Part shown: positions 19,100 through 28,209 of the stretch, piece by piece | How the letters are laid out: each line of letters opens with the position of its first letter | How positions within the stretch are numbered: the stretch's first letter is position 1 | NCBI RefSeq assembly: GCF_025144995.1 | Contig: NZ_CP102250.1 | Coordinates: 1,798,001 to 1,862,000 of the forward strand | From: Alistipes indistinctus YIT 12060 | Lineage (GTDB): Bacteria > Bacteroidota > Bacteroidia > Bacteroidales > Rikenellaceae | Direction: 5' to 3' | DNA: 64,000 nucleotides | The notes under the pieces: model-generated | What the model saw: only the letters and a program-made list of their open reading frames with translations | Databases searched by the model: none | What the model was told of the DNA's origin: nothing | Program-made: the position numbers and the translations under genes

Positions 19100-19821
19100 G
19101 GCCGGGTGCGGATGACGATCCCCTTGACGATGTGTAATGCCGAGGTGAGCGTCGAGAGGTCCGGATCGACAGACCCGTCGCTTCCGTCGGGGCTGCTGTG
19201 CCCGATGAGTACCGCCGGGAATTCGTGTTGTCCCGAAGAGAGATCGACCGTAGCGGCATAGACGACTGCGGGCTGGCCGCTGCCCATTTTGCCGCCCGAG
19301 TAGTTGGTATCGCCTTCGCGGGCCGATGCGGGATAAAACTCGTTGAAATCGGTCGAATGGTTGATTTCGATCTTGACCACAAACCGTTTCAGTCCCTCTT
19401 TCGGGGTTATTTTTACGTCGAAATCCTCCCGGGGCGTGGCTCCGCTGACTCCGTCGGTCAGCGGTTCGGCTTTGGTCGGCAGGTAGAGTCCGTCGTCGTA
19501 CCGTACGCCGCGGACGTGGCACCAGCAGGGAAGCGCCTCTTTGCGGCGGTTACCGCCCGATGCCGTCCAGGATTGCGTGGCGATTTTGTGTGTTACATAA
19601 ATAGTCGAGAGGAAGTTTCCCTGCATATCTTCGGTCCACACGGCCATTTGCGGGGCATTTTTCTTCGAAATGCCGAGAAACAGCGGGAAATCGTGCAGGT
19701 ATGCATCCCCCTTTTCGATGGAGATGCGCAAGTCGCCCTGTCCGTGCTCGATCAGCTCCTGCCGACAAGAGGTGCACAGCGCGGCTAACAGACAAATTCC
19801 GATACCGATCATGCTATTCAT
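19096..19821 (-). CDS. Predicted lipoprotein in a TetR-linked cluster
   Basis: A 241-residue protein with an SpII signal (ICLLAALCTSC, lipobox cysteine about residue 19), so anchored in the periplasm or outer membrane. Later segments are rich in beta structure (DLRISIEKGDAYLHDFP, DFDVKITPKEGLKRFVVKIE); no catalytic motif is recognised. Its ATG overlaps the tetR stop (ATGAATAG) and its stop overlaps the barrel-protein start, so the three genes form a translationally coupled operon. The function is unknown; an adhesin or cell-surface carrier role would be guesswork. Confidence 0.75.
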   Translation of the reverse strand: MNSMIGIGICLLAALCTSCRQELIEHGQGDLRISIEKGDAYLHDFPLFLGISKKNAPQMAVWTEDMQGNFLSTIYVTHKIATQSWTASGGNRRKEALPCWCHVRGVRYDDGLYLPTKAEPLTDGVSGATPREDFDVKITPKEGLKRFVVKIEINHSTDFNEFYPASAREGDTNYSGGKMGSGQPAVVYAATVDLSSGQHEFPAVLIGHSSPDGSDGSVDPDLSTLTSALHIVKGIVIRTRP

Positions 19822-20437
19822 TGTTTTGGATGTTTTTAGGTTCGGCGGTCCAGAGGTCTACGAGCAGATCGATTCCTGCTTCGAGTTGTTTCCATCCCGC
19901 CTCTTCATCGAGGCGGATGCCGTTGTAGACCCGGCAATTCTCTTCGAGCAGGGCCAGGTAGCTGATCGAGGCGCTGATCAGGGTGGCGATCGCTGCGATT
20001 TCTTTTTGCGGCTGCCCGGAGAGCTTGCCTACCGTGTCGATCAGCCACAGCCCTTTGCTTTCACGGCTTTTACGCAACTCTTCCACCGGTTCGTTGTCGG
20101 TCGAGAGTTCCCAACGGCAAAGGCGCCGCAGGGTATAGTTGTTCCGTAGCGCGGCGATTTGCTGCCGGAACAGCTCCTTGATAAAATCCCCCAGCCGTTC
20201 GCGCCCCGGTAGCTCCGGGCGGACGTTGATCCAGAAATCGTATTGCCGGATATAGGCGGCGATCAAGCCGTTCAGGGATCCGAAGTAACGGTAAATAAGC
20301 ATTTTGGAAACTCCGGCCTGTGCGGCTACGACGTTGATTCCTAACCCTTCGAATCCATCCTGTTCCACCAGCCTGTTCACGGCTTCCAACAGCAGCTGTT
20401 CGGTTGCCTGCCGGTTTTTGACATGCTCTTTTTCCAT
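19814..20437 (-). CDS. TetR/AcrR family transcriptional regulator
   Basis: A repressor of about 207 residues starting at MEKEHVKNRQ; a start 7 codons earlier is possible but lies inside the candidate operator. The N-terminal helix-turn-helix is clear (GINVVAAQAGVSKMLIYRYF, quoted in part), followed by an all-helical ligand domain. It heads an operon with a lipoprotein and an outer-membrane barrel, which it probably controls together with itself. The inducer is unknown. Confidence 0.9.
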   Translation of the reverse strand: MEKEHVKNRQATEQLLLEAVNRLVEQDGFEGLGINVVAAQAGVSKMLIYRYFGSLNGLIAAYIRQYDFWINVRPELPGRERLGDFIKELFRQQIAALRNNYTLRRLCRWELSTDNEPVEELRKSRESKGLWLIDTVGKLSGQPQKEIAAIATLISASISYLALLEENCRVYNGIRLDEEAGWKQLEAGIDLLVDLWTAEPKNIQNNE

Positions 20438-20450
20438 AACGGTCCATCGT

Positions 20451-20490
20451 GTTACCATATGGTCACAAAATTATGTTGCTTATCGGTAAC
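20451..20490 (-). promoter_or_regulatory. Candidate TetR operator and -7 box of the tetR operon
   Basis: A 16-bp near-perfect palindrome (20451-20466, GTTACCATATGGTCAC, one mismatched pair) directly abuts a minus-strand TAATTTTG -7 box (20466-20473). A further GGTAAC half-site is at 20485-20490. The position over the promoter suggests autorepression. Confidence 0.5.
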
Positions 20491-20639
20491 ATGCAGACAA
20501 AACAATATTGTTCGTGGAAAGGGCGGGAAATGACTATTTTTGGTGCCGGTATACTTTCCGGCAGGCAGGCCCGAGATTTCAGGTGATCGATGGAATTTTG
20601 TGTGGCGGATGGAAGCAGGCCGGATAATCATCGGAAGAA

Positions 20640-21155
20640 ATGGATCGGAGCGCACAGGTTTTTTTCCGCAAAGCGGCGGTAACGGATATCGACCCTGTTT
20701 GGCGGATTATCCTGCAGGCCAAGGAGCAAATGCGCCTGTTGGGCAGCCGCCAGTGGCAGGACGGGTATCCCGCTTTGGACGATATCCGGCGGGATATTGC
20801 GGACGGTTGCGGGTATGTATTGGCTGCGGGAAACGTTCCGGTCGCCTATGGCGCCGTGCTGTTCGGCGGCGAACCGGCTTACGGCTCGATTGAAGGGGAA
20901 TGGTTGTGTCAGCCGCCTTATGTGGTGGTGCACCGTCTTGCGGTGGCGCAGGAGATGAGGCGTTGCGGACTCGCCACCCGGTTTATGCGGGAAGTCGAAA
21001 CATTCGCCCGTAATGCGGGGCTGCACAGTTTCCGGGTCGATACCAATTTCGATAACCGCTACATGCGGTCGCTTTTCAGCGCGCTCGGCTTTACCTACTG
21101 CGGTGAGATTTTCTATGCGCACGGAAGCCGCCGGGCTTATGAAAAACCGTTGTGA
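20640..21155 (+). CDS. GNAT family N-acetyltransferase
   Basis: A 171-residue GNAT enzyme that transfers an acyl group from CoA. The acceptor is unknown. The pantetheine-binding region reads VVVHRLAVAQEMRRCGLATRF (quoted in part), with the Q/R-x-x-G-x-A pattern as RRCGLAT. It is followed by HSFRVDTNFDNRYMRSLFSALGF, the usual C-terminal beta-alpha arrangement. It is divergent from tetR, with about 200 bp between them. Confidence 0.85.
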   Translation: MDRSAQVFFRKAAVTDIDPVWRIILQAKEQMRLLGSRQWQDGYPALDDIRRDIADGCGYVLAAGNVPVAYGAVLFGGEPAYGSIEGEWLCQPPYVVVHRLAVAQEMRRCGLATRFMREVETFARNAGLHSFRVDTNFDNRYMRSLFSALGFTYCGEIFYAHGSRRAYEKPL

Positions 21156-21205
21156 AACGCGGACGGTTTTTGTATGCCGGGGGTGTGCCGGGCTCATTTT
21201 TTCCT

Positions 21206-21213
21206 TACATTTG
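21206..21213 (+). promoter_or_regulatory. Candidate -7 element of the GH106-like lipoprotein gene
   Basis: TACATTTG matches TAnnTTTG and lies about 88 bp before the ATG. A correctly spaced -33 box is not seen. Confidence 0.4.
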
Positions 21214-21300
21214 GATAAATCCGTTTTTACGGGACATTTCACCGGTTCCGCACCGGATACACCCGGCCAAAAATGAAAAATTGCCGTTAACTACATAACC

Positions 21301-24300
21301 ATGACAAACAGACGTTTTTTCCGTTTCGTAGCCCTGTCCTGCGCGATAGCCGCCGCTGCGACTTACAGCTCCTGCAATACGCCTAAAGTACAGTCCGGTA
21401 CTGTTTATGCCTCTTTCGAACAGCAGTTGTTCGAGCATCCCGATAACACGTTCCGGGCTGTGCCGTTCTATTCGCTCAACGACCGCCTCGACAGCGCCGA
21501 GCTGGTTCGCCAGATCTCTCTGATGAAACAGGCGGGTTACGGCGGTGCGTTTCTGCACAGCCGGATCGGCCTGCTGACCCCTTATCTCGGCGAGGAGTGG
21601 TTCCGGATGATGCAAATCGGCACGCAGGCATTGCAGGCTTTGGATATGGACGTGTGGTATTACGACGAGGACAAATGGCCCAGCGGCTTTGCCGGCGGCA
21701 TCGTTCCGCGGCAGAACCCCGATTTCCGGGCCCGCTGCCTGATCCGGTTGCCGCTCGGAACGCCCGTTGAGGCGCCGGATTCGGTTCTGCTCCGTGACGA
21801 TCATTACCTCTATGTTTGCCGGGTCAACCCGATGGGGCAGCCGCGTTATAACGGCACCTGCTGGGTCGACCTGATGAATCCGGGGACCGTACGGGCTTTC
21901 ATCGAGAGCAGCTATACTCCTTATGTAGAGCGGTTCGGGGGACACCCCCGCGTTCGGGGCATGTTTACCGACGAGCCCAATGTGATCGTCCGTCCCGAAA
22001 TGGCCCATCAGGGAGCCGTGAGCTATTCCCCCGTGCTGGATTCGCTTTTCCGGGCGCGGTGCGGCTATGAGCTTCAGCCGGTTATTCCGGCGCTGTTCGA
22101 TACGGTAGGGGAGTGGCGCAGGATCAGGCTCGACTATTACCGGACGGTAGCCTATGCCCTCGAGCAGGCTTTCAGCAAGCCGATCGGCGACTACTGCGCC
22201 GGAAACGGCTGGATATGGACCGGACACTACAACGGGGAGGACACTCCCGGCCTGACGATGGCCAATACCGGAAACCTGATGCAGCAGCTGCGCCATATGC
22301 AACAGCCGGGGCTCGATGCGCTGGCGCTCAGGCTCAATACGATTTACAGTGCCAAAGGAGTGACTTCGGTGGCCAACCAATACGGACGGCAGCGCCGGTT
22401 GTGCGAATTATTCGGTATCGGAGGCCATAACCTCTCGTTCGAAGACCGCATGTGGATCACCTCGTGGAATACCATTATGGGGATCAACTTTATGTGTCCG
22501 CACCTCTATCAGTACAGCCTCAAAGGGGAACGCAAGCGCGATTATCCGCCCGCGATCAGCCATCAGCAGCCTTACTGGCCGTACAACGGCTTATTCGAGG
22601 ACTTTTCCGCCCGGCTCTGTTATTTCGCGACGGCCGGAGTGAACGAGCCCGATATATGCGTGATCCATCCGCAGGAGTCGGCCTACCTGGAGACCCAGAC
22701 CAGCCTGATTACACCCACCGGCGTGCAGGAGCCGGTATTGGCCGGGTTGATGCGTTCGCACCGGAATTTCGATTTCGGCGACGAACAGATTATCTCCGAG
22801 ACGGGTCGTACCGATGCGGATCGCTTCGTGATCGGGGAGATGGCCTACCGCGGGGTGGTGCTTCCGGAACTGACGACGATCCGCCGCAGCACGCTCGATA
22901 AGTTGGTCGAATTTGCGGAAGCCGGAGGAACGGTCGTCGTTTGCGGCGATTATCCCCGTTTCGTCGACGGCGAACCTGCTCCCGAACAGCTCGTTCGTCT
23001 CGCGTCCAACTCGGTTCGTGTGCCGGTGGAGGGATTGGGGGATTTGCTCGCGGAAAAGTTGCCCCCGCCGTTCCGGCTCGAAGGGACGGGTTGCGATTCG
23101 GTCTGGACCCATTTGCGCCGGGTACGGAACGGAATGACCCTGCAGCTTTCGAATTTCTCGCGGAAAAACGAGGTAACCGCCGCCCTGCATTTCGAAGAAC
23201 CGGATACCCGCGCGGTGCTTTGGAATCCGGTCAATGGCGAATGCCTGCGGCTTATGGCCGATTCGACGGGTACTTTCCGGCTGCGGTTTGCACCGGCCCA
23301 GACCTGGATTGTCTCTACCGGCCGCTCGGCCGAGACGGCCCGTTGTGCGGCCGATTACCGTTTGCCGGGCGAGCGGCGTACGGTCGCGACGCTCGGCGGT
23401 CCGTGGCGGCAGAACCGGCTCAGCCCCAATGCCCTGACACTCGACTATGCACAGTTTTCCAAGGATGGCGGCCGCACCTGGAGCGTTTCGGAACCGGTGC
23501 TCGCCTTTTCCGACAGGGCGGCGCAAAGCCAGCCCTATAACGGCCCGTTGCTGGTCCGGTACCCGTTCCGCGCCGAGGCATTGCCCCGGAACTGTTCGCT
23601 GGTGCTGGAGCAGCCCGAAATGTACGCTTCCATCCGGGTCAACGGTCGGGAGCTTCGTTTCGGTCAGGGTGAGGAAACTCCCGGGAAAAACACAGGAACA
23701 ACCTCGAAGAAAACCCCGGGAGATGTTTCGGACGGTGAACCGGCGGGATTTTACCTGGATCGGGCTTTCCGGACGGCAGAGATCACGCCGCTGCTTAAAA
23801 AAGGAGATAACGAGATTGTGCTGGCCCTTGATTTCCGGAGCGCTGTGCCCAGCAGCTACGATGCCGATGAACGGTACGGTACCGAAATAGAGAGCGTCTA
23901 TCTGACCGGCGATTTTGCAGTCCGGGGAAAAGAGGTTGCTCCCCCGCTGGCCGATTCATGGCGCAACCGCAGTCCCTACCTGCAACGGACCGCTCCGGTG
24001 AACCGCCTTACCGGTTTCGTGCTTACGGATGAACCCACACAGGTCGAAGGGGATATGACCCTCCAGGGGTATCCTTTCTTTGCCGGGAGCATGACGTTGG
24101 AGAAAGAGTTCGATCTGGAACGAACCGACAGTGCTGCAAGGTACTTCCTGACTTTCCCGGCATGCGAGGCGACGGTGATCGGGATCAATGTCAACGGTAC
24201 CGACTTGTCCCCGCTGTTCGCCTCGCCGTGGGAGGCCGATGTGACCCCGTGGTTGCGGCCCGGCAGCAACAAGATATGCCTGACGCTGACCAACACATTG

Positions 24301-24528
24301 CGTAATCTGTTGGGGCCGCACCATCACAAAGGGGGTGAATTTACCGAAGTGCGTCCCGTCACGTTCCGGGCCGGGGAGGATGTTTCGAATACCATGACGG
24401 GCGAACCTGTGGGTGAACGCGATTGGTATGACGCGCGTCTGAAAGGTCGTGCGGCCCTGTGGCGCGACGCGTATCACATCATTCCGTCCGGTTTGCTCGC
24501 TGCCCCGGAGATTCGCCGGGAGCGTTAA
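21301..24528 (+). CDS. Large lipoprotein glycoside hydrolase, GH106-like
   Basis: A 1075-residue exported protein with an SpII signal (lipobox cysteine at about residue 25, SSCNTP). The N-terminal half looks like a (beta/alpha)8 barrel: LVRQISLMKQAGYGGAFLHS, DVWYYDEDKWPSGFAGG and RGMFTDEPNV carry acidic residues that could be catalytic. The C-terminal half has beta-sandwich, sugar-binding-like repeats (SIRVNGREL, VIGINVNGTDLSPLF). This layout resembles GH106 alpha-L-rhamnosidases and related unclassified hydrolases. The substrate is unproven, but rhamnose release would fit the GH78 enzyme at 12972. It is not in a SusCD locus. Confidence 0.75.
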   Translation: MTNRRFFRFVALSCAIAAAATYSSCNTPKVQSGTVYASFEQQLFEHPDNTFRAVPFYSLNDRLDSAELVRQISLMKQAGYGGAFLHSRIGLLTPYLGEEWFRMMQIGTQALQALDMDVWYYDEDKWPSGFAGGIVPRQNPDFRARCLIRLPLGTPVEAPDSVLLRDDHYLYVCRVNPMGQPRYNGTCWVDLMNPGTVRAFIESSYTPYVERFGGHPRVRGMFTDEPNVIVRPEMAHQGAVSYSPVLDSLFRARCGYELQPVIPALFDTVGEWRRIRLDYYRTVAYALEQAFSKPIGDYCAGNGWIWTGHYNGEDTPGLTMANTGNLMQQLRHMQQPGLDALALRLNTIYSAKGVTSVANQYGRQRRLCELFGIGGHNLSFEDRMWITSWNTIMGINFMCPHLYQYSLKGERKRDYPPAISHQQPYWPYNGLFEDFSARLCYFATAGVNEPDICVIHPQESAYLETQTSLITPTGVQEPVLAGLMRSHRNFDFGDEQIISETGRTDADRFVIGEMAYRGVVLPELTTIRRSTLDKLVEFAEAGGTVVVCGDYPRFVDGEPAPEQLVRLASNSVRVPVEGLGDLLAEKLPPPFRLEGTGCDSVWTHLRRVRNGMTLQLSNFSRKNEVTAALHFEEPDTRAVLWNPVNGECLRLMADSTGTFRLRFAPAQTWIVSTGRSAETARCAADYRLPGERRTVATLGGPWRQNRLSPNALTLDYAQFSKDGGRTWSVSEPVLAFSDRAAQSQPYNGPLLVRYPFRAEALPRNCSLVLEQPEMYASIRVNGRELRFGQGEETPGKNTGTTSKKTPGDVSDGEPAGFYLDRAFRTAEITPLLKKGDNEIVLALDFRSAVPSSYDADERYGTEIESVYLTGDFAVRGKEVAPPLADSWRNRSPYLQRTAPVNRLTGFVLTDEPTQVEGDMTLQGYPFFAGSMTLEKEFDLERTDSAARYFLTFPACEATVIGINVNGTDLSPLFASPWEADVTPWLRPGSNKICLTLTNTLRNLLGPHHHKGGEFTEVRPVTFRAGEDVSNTMTGEPVGERDWYDARLKGRAALWRDAYHIIPSGLLAAPEIRRER

Positions 24529-24606
24529 GGCAGGGAGTGCCGCTGTCCGGGAGATGCGTGCGGGAGCGGCCCGGCAGCGGGATTTAATTTTAGGCGATCA
24601 TTGATT

Positions 24607-25140
24607 GTGAGTATCATTATCAGGCAGGAAGAGCCACAAGACTTCGAAGCGGTATTCGGGCTGATCCGGCAGGCGTTCGAGGGTGAAGAACATAGCGACC
24701 ATCGGGAGCAATTCTTGGTGGAGAGGCTGCGGAATTCGGACGCGTTCGTCCCCGAACTCTCTTTGGTCGCGGAAACCGGGGGCACCCTTGCGGGGCACAT
24801 CTTGTTGACAAAGGTGAAAATCGTTTCGGATTGCGCTGAAGAGGCCGGATCGCTGGCGCTGGCCCCCGTTGCCGTGCTGCCGGCTTACCAGGGCAACGGG
24901 ATAGGCGGCCGGTTGATTCGTGCGGCCCATGAAAAGGCCCGGGAGATGGGTTTCGGTTCCGTCATCCTGTTGGGACATCCGGCTTTTTACCCGAAATTCG
25001 GTTACCGGCCGCTGAAGGAGTTCGGGATTAAACTACCTTTTGATGTCCCGGACGAATGCTGCATGGCGATTGAACTGACCGAAGGAGCATTGTGCAATAT
25101 AAGCGGGACGGTCCGGTATCCGGATCCGTTTTTCGAATAA
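24607..25140 (+). CDS. GNAT family N-acetyltransferase (YhbS-like)
   Basis: An acetyltransferase of about 177 residues. The acetyl-CoA loop is LALAPVAVLPAYQGNGIGGRL (quoted in part), with Q-x-x-G-x-G as QGNGIG; the typical FYPKFGYRP motif follows. The start is uncertain: GTG at 24607 and TTG at 24601 are both in frame and no ATG precedes the conserved region. A TAATTTTA box about 15 bases upstream could be a weak -7 element. The substrate is unknown. Confidence 0.85.
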   Translation: MSIIIRQEEPQDFEAVFGLIRQAFEGEEHSDHREQFLVERLRNSDAFVPELSLVAETGGTLAGHILLTKVKIVSDCAEEAGSLALAPVAVLPAYQGNGIGGRLIRAAHEKAREMGFGSVILLGHPAFYPKFGYRPLKEFGIKLPFDVPDECCMAIELTEGALCNISGTVRYPDPFFE

Positions 25141-25246
25141 ACACCGTTCATTTCGGTCACCGGTTACATAATTGCCTTTCCGGGTTTTGTACTTTGGGTT
25201 TGACCGGCGTATTTCCATTATACAGTGCTCTGATATTCACGAAACG

Positions 25247-25275
25247 CCCGCATTCAATATGCGGGTGCTTCTTTT
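25247..25275 (+). terminator. Hairpin terminator downstream of the GNAT gene
   Basis: A 7-bp GC-rich stem (CCCGCAT with ATGCGGG) with a 5-base loop and a T-rich tail. It lies about 110 bp after the acetyltransferase stop in the gap before the converging histidine kinase gene. Confidence 0.6.
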
Positions 25276-25399
25276 GAAAGTGAAGGATATGTGAAAGTGT
25301 TTGTAGGTTCGGACGGCTTACCCGGCCGGGGAACTCAAGCAAAACGCTGATGCAGGGATTGCGGTGTCTTTCGAAGCGGTTGGCCGGATTTCGAAACGG

Positions 25400-26782
25400 T
25401 CAGTCGGATAGTTTCGGGGTGGCGATGGAAGTTTCCGGTAATTTTTTGCGGGCCACCTGCCGGGTGTCGCGATGGTCCGGCTCTGCGAATGAAATGACGA
25501 ACGAGGTCCAGCCCTGTTCCGAAGCGAGCCGGAATGTGAGGCCGTGGTTATTCAGCACCTCGCGGACAAACATCAGCCCGATGCCCTGACCGCCGGGTTT
25601 TGTCGTGAAAAACGGACTGAACAGTTTGCGCCCGGTCTCTTCCGGAATGCCGGGCCCGTTGTCTTCGACGATGATCTCTACCGGTTCTGAAGAGATCCTG
25701 ATCCTGATCTCGCCGCCGTTGCCGATCGCTTCATACGAATTCTTTATGATATTGAGCAAAACCTGTTCGAACTGAATGCCGTCCACCCGGATCACGGTTT
25801 CCGGCGGGGCGGCCTCCAGGGTGAGCCGGATGTTGCGGTTCTGGCATTCGATCCGGGCAATCGCTTCGACTGACCGGAGCAGTTCGTTGAGGCGGACGTC
25901 CGACAGCATAGGTTCCGGAATCCGGACCATGTCCGCCAGTTTGTTGATGAACTGGGACATGTGATTGCAGCGGTCGTAGGAAGCCGCGACGGCCGGACGG
26001 AATTCTTCCCATTCGGGGCGTTCTTCCTGCCGGAGTGCATCCGATACCGCGCAGAGCGTAGAACCGATCGCCCCTACCGAGTTGTTGACCTCGTGGGCGA
26101 TCATCCGGATGATCCGTTCGTACGACTCTTTCTCGAGTTTCATTACCTCCCGGGTCAGCTCTTCGACCAGCAGGAAAGGGTGCACGAAACCGCGGTCCAT
26201 AAACGAGGATTTGATGCAGCGGTAGACGCGGCGGTCCGCTGTCCGGATCACCGTCTCGTCGTAGAGTTCCAACCCGGCCAGCTCGCGGGTCAATTCGCAG
26301 GGCGCTTCCGCCAGCGAAAGCCCTTTGACCTGTGAAAAATCCTCGATTTTCAATAATTTCAATCCCGCAGGATTGATCTCTGAAATCCGTTCGTCGAAAT
26401 CGAGGATGATTACACCTTGCGGCGAGGCTTGGATCAACAGGTCGAGAAAATGGTTCTTTTCGCGCACTTCGGAACGCTCCTGCTTGAGTTGTGTGATCAT
26501 CCGGTTGAATACTTCGATCAGCTGGTTCGCTTCGCGGTTGCGGATCGGGCGCAGGCGGCTCGCAAAATCCTGCTGCCTGAGCAGGTCGATTCCGCTGAAA
26601 AGCAGTTGATAAGGCCGTACGAGTTTTCGGTACAGCCCGATGAACAGCAGCAGTATAATCAGGGCCCCGGCTTCTGCACTCCAGAACAGCAGCGGCTTTT
26701 CGGGCAACGCAAGCACCCCGAGTGCGGCCGCCGCACCGGTTCCCGAGACTGCTAATATCCAGAAATATCCTTTCAGTTTCAT
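25400..26782 (-). CDS. Histidine kinase of an NtrB-type two-component system
   Basis: A 460-residue membrane sensor kinase. It has two N-terminal membrane helices (about residues 7-27 and 33-51) with almost no periplasmic loop, a HAMP-like linker and a PAS domain (about 105-165). The phosphoacceptor His230 is in MIAHEVNNSVGA, followed by the N box (NIIKNSYEAI), G1 (DNGPGIP) and G2 (GQGIGLMFV). It is the last gene of the exporter operon, 8 bp after the sigma-54 activator, its obvious partner. The short sensor region suggests that it detects a membrane or cytoplasmic signal. Confidence 0.93.
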   Translation of the reverse strand: MKLKGYFWILAVSGTGAAAALGVLALPEKPLLFWSAEAGALIILLLFIGLYRKLVRPYQLLFSGIDLLRQQDFASRLRPIRNREANQLIEVFNRMITQLKQERSEVREKNHFLDLLIQASPQGVIILDFDERISEINPAGLKLLKIEDFSQVKGLSLAEAPCELTRELAGLELYDETVIRTADRRVYRCIKSSFMDRGFVHPFLLVEELTREVMKLEKESYERIIRMIAHEVNNSVGAIGSTLCAVSDALRQEERPEWEEFRPAVAASYDRCNHMSQFINKLADMVRIPEPMLSDVRLNELLRSVEAIARIECQNRNIRLTLEAAPPETVIRVDGIQFEQVLLNIIKNSYEAIGNGGEIRIRISSEPVEIIVEDNGPGIPEETGRKLFSPFFTTKPGGQGIGLMFVREVLNNHGLTFRLASEQGWTSFVISFAEPDHRDTRQVARKKLPETSIATPKLSD

Positions 26783-26790
26783 GATCGAAC

Positions 26791-28152
26791 CTATTCGGGT
26801 GGGCGTATCGCGTATTTTTCCAAACGGCGGTAGACCGCCTGACGGCTCAGCCCGAGGGCCGTCGCCACTTTCGAGAGGTTGCCGCCGTAGAGCTCCAGTG
26901 CCCGCAGGATCATTTGTTTCTCGATCTCTTCGAGCGAATGCACCGAAGTGTCGTGGACCCCTGTTTTGGCTGCAATTTCGACGTACTGATTTTTGAAGTC
27001 GACCTCCGTCAAGTGCGGTTGTTGGGAGACGAGGATGGTCCTTTCGACGAAGTTCTTCAATTCCCTGACGTTGCCGGGATAGGGCAGCCGGCTGAGGTAC
27101 TCCATCGCTTCAGCCGAGATTTCGACCGGTTCCAGACCGTTCTGCCGGGCTTGCTGCCTGGCAAAATACTCCACCAGCAGCGGAATGTCTTCCCTTCGCT
27201 CGCGCAGTGCCGGCATTTGCACCGTGATGAGATTGATCCTGTAAAAGAGGTCTTCCCGGAACTCTCCCTGCTGTACCATCTGCGGCAGGTTGCGGTTGGT
27301 CGCACAGATAATCCGCGTATCGACCTGCTTCGGACGGCTGTCGCCCAACGATTCGAACGTGTGGTCCTGCAGTACGCGCAGCAGTTTCACCTGGCTGACC
27401 ATGTCCAGGTCGCCGATCTCGTCCAGGAAGATACTTCCGCCGTCGGCCAGTTCGAAACGGCCCTTGCGGTCGTAATGCGCATCGGTGAAGGCGCCTTTTT
27501 TGTGTCCGAACATCTCGCTTTCGAACAGCGACAGTGAAATGCCGCCCAGATTGACCTTGATGAACGGTCGGTCTTTCCGTTCGCTGTTTTCATGGATGGC
27601 TTCGGCGATCAGCTCCTTGCCGGTGCCGCTTTCGCCGGTAATCAGCACGGGAGCATGGGTGGAGGCGATGCGCGATACCGTTTGCAGGACCCGCTCCAAG
27701 AGCGGGGACTTGCCGATGATCTTGTCCCGCCGGAACGGACTTTTCGGAGCGGCATCCGCTGCCGTGCTGCTCTCCTGTACCTGGATCGCGGTACGGATCG
27801 ATTCCAACAGTGCGAGATTGTTCCACGGCTTGGTGATGAAATCGAACGCTCCGGCCCGGATTCCCTGTACGGCCAGATGGATCGAACCCCATGCGGTGAT
27901 CAGGATTACCGGGACTTCCGGCGCCAGCACCTTGACTTTCGCCAGCAGCTCCAGTCCCTCTTCGCCGGTGGTCGAACGCGTATAGTTCATATCCATCAGG
28001 ATCAGTCCGGGGATTGTAGTGCGGATTTGCGCCACGGCTTGTTCCGGCGTTTCCGCCGTCGCAATCCCGTAGCCGGCCCGCTTCAGCACCAGCGATAACG
28101 ACGAGCGGACGGTCGGATCGTCATCGCATATCAATATAGTTTTCGAATCCAT
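26791..28152 (-). CDS. Sigma-54-dependent response regulator, NtrC family
   Basis: A 453-residue bacterial enhancer-binding protein. The receiver domain (about residues 5-120) carries the acidic cluster CDDD and phosphoacceptor Asp54 (LILMDMNYT). The AAA+ domain has Walker A GESGTGKELIAE, the sigma-54 contact loop as GAFTDA instead of GAFTGA, and Walker B SIFLDEIGDL. The Fis-type helix-turn-helix is at the C-terminus (LSKVATALGLSRQAVYRRL, quoted in part). It lies in the exporter operon and most likely activates that operon through the promoter at 34232-34247. Confidence 0.95.
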   Translation of the reverse strand: MDSKTILICDDDPTVRSSLSLVLKRAGYGIATAETPEQAVAQIRTTIPGLILMDMNYTRSTTGEEGLELLAKVKVLAPEVPVILITAWGSIHLAVQGIRAGAFDFITKPWNNLALLESIRTAIQVQESSTAADAAPKSPFRRDKIIGKSPLLERVLQTVSRIASTHAPVLITGESGTGKELIAEAIHENSERKDRPFIKVNLGGISLSLFESEMFGHKKGAFTDAHYDRKGRFELADGGSIFLDEIGDLDMVSQVKLLRVLQDHTFESLGDSRPKQVDTRIICATNRNLPQMVQQGEFREDLFYRINLITVQMPALRERREDIPLLVEYFARQQARQNGLEPVEISAEAMEYLSRLPYPGNVRELKNFVERTILVSQQPHLTEVDFKNQYVEIAAKTGVHDTSVHSLEEIEKQMILRALELYGGNLSKVATALGLSRQAVYRRLEKYAIRPPE

Positions 28153-28209
28153 GCGGCAAGATAAGTATTGTAAAAATAAACAATCTCCGGCTTAAAAAAA
28201 ACGGGTCGG

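Noticed and set aside
18821-19522. 233-codon minus-strand frame overlapping the lipoprotein and barrel genes
   Set aside because: Most of it is a shadow of the lipoprotein gene; only its internal MKKLLHLLLCAGLS segment is used, as the signal peptide of the frameshifted barrel.
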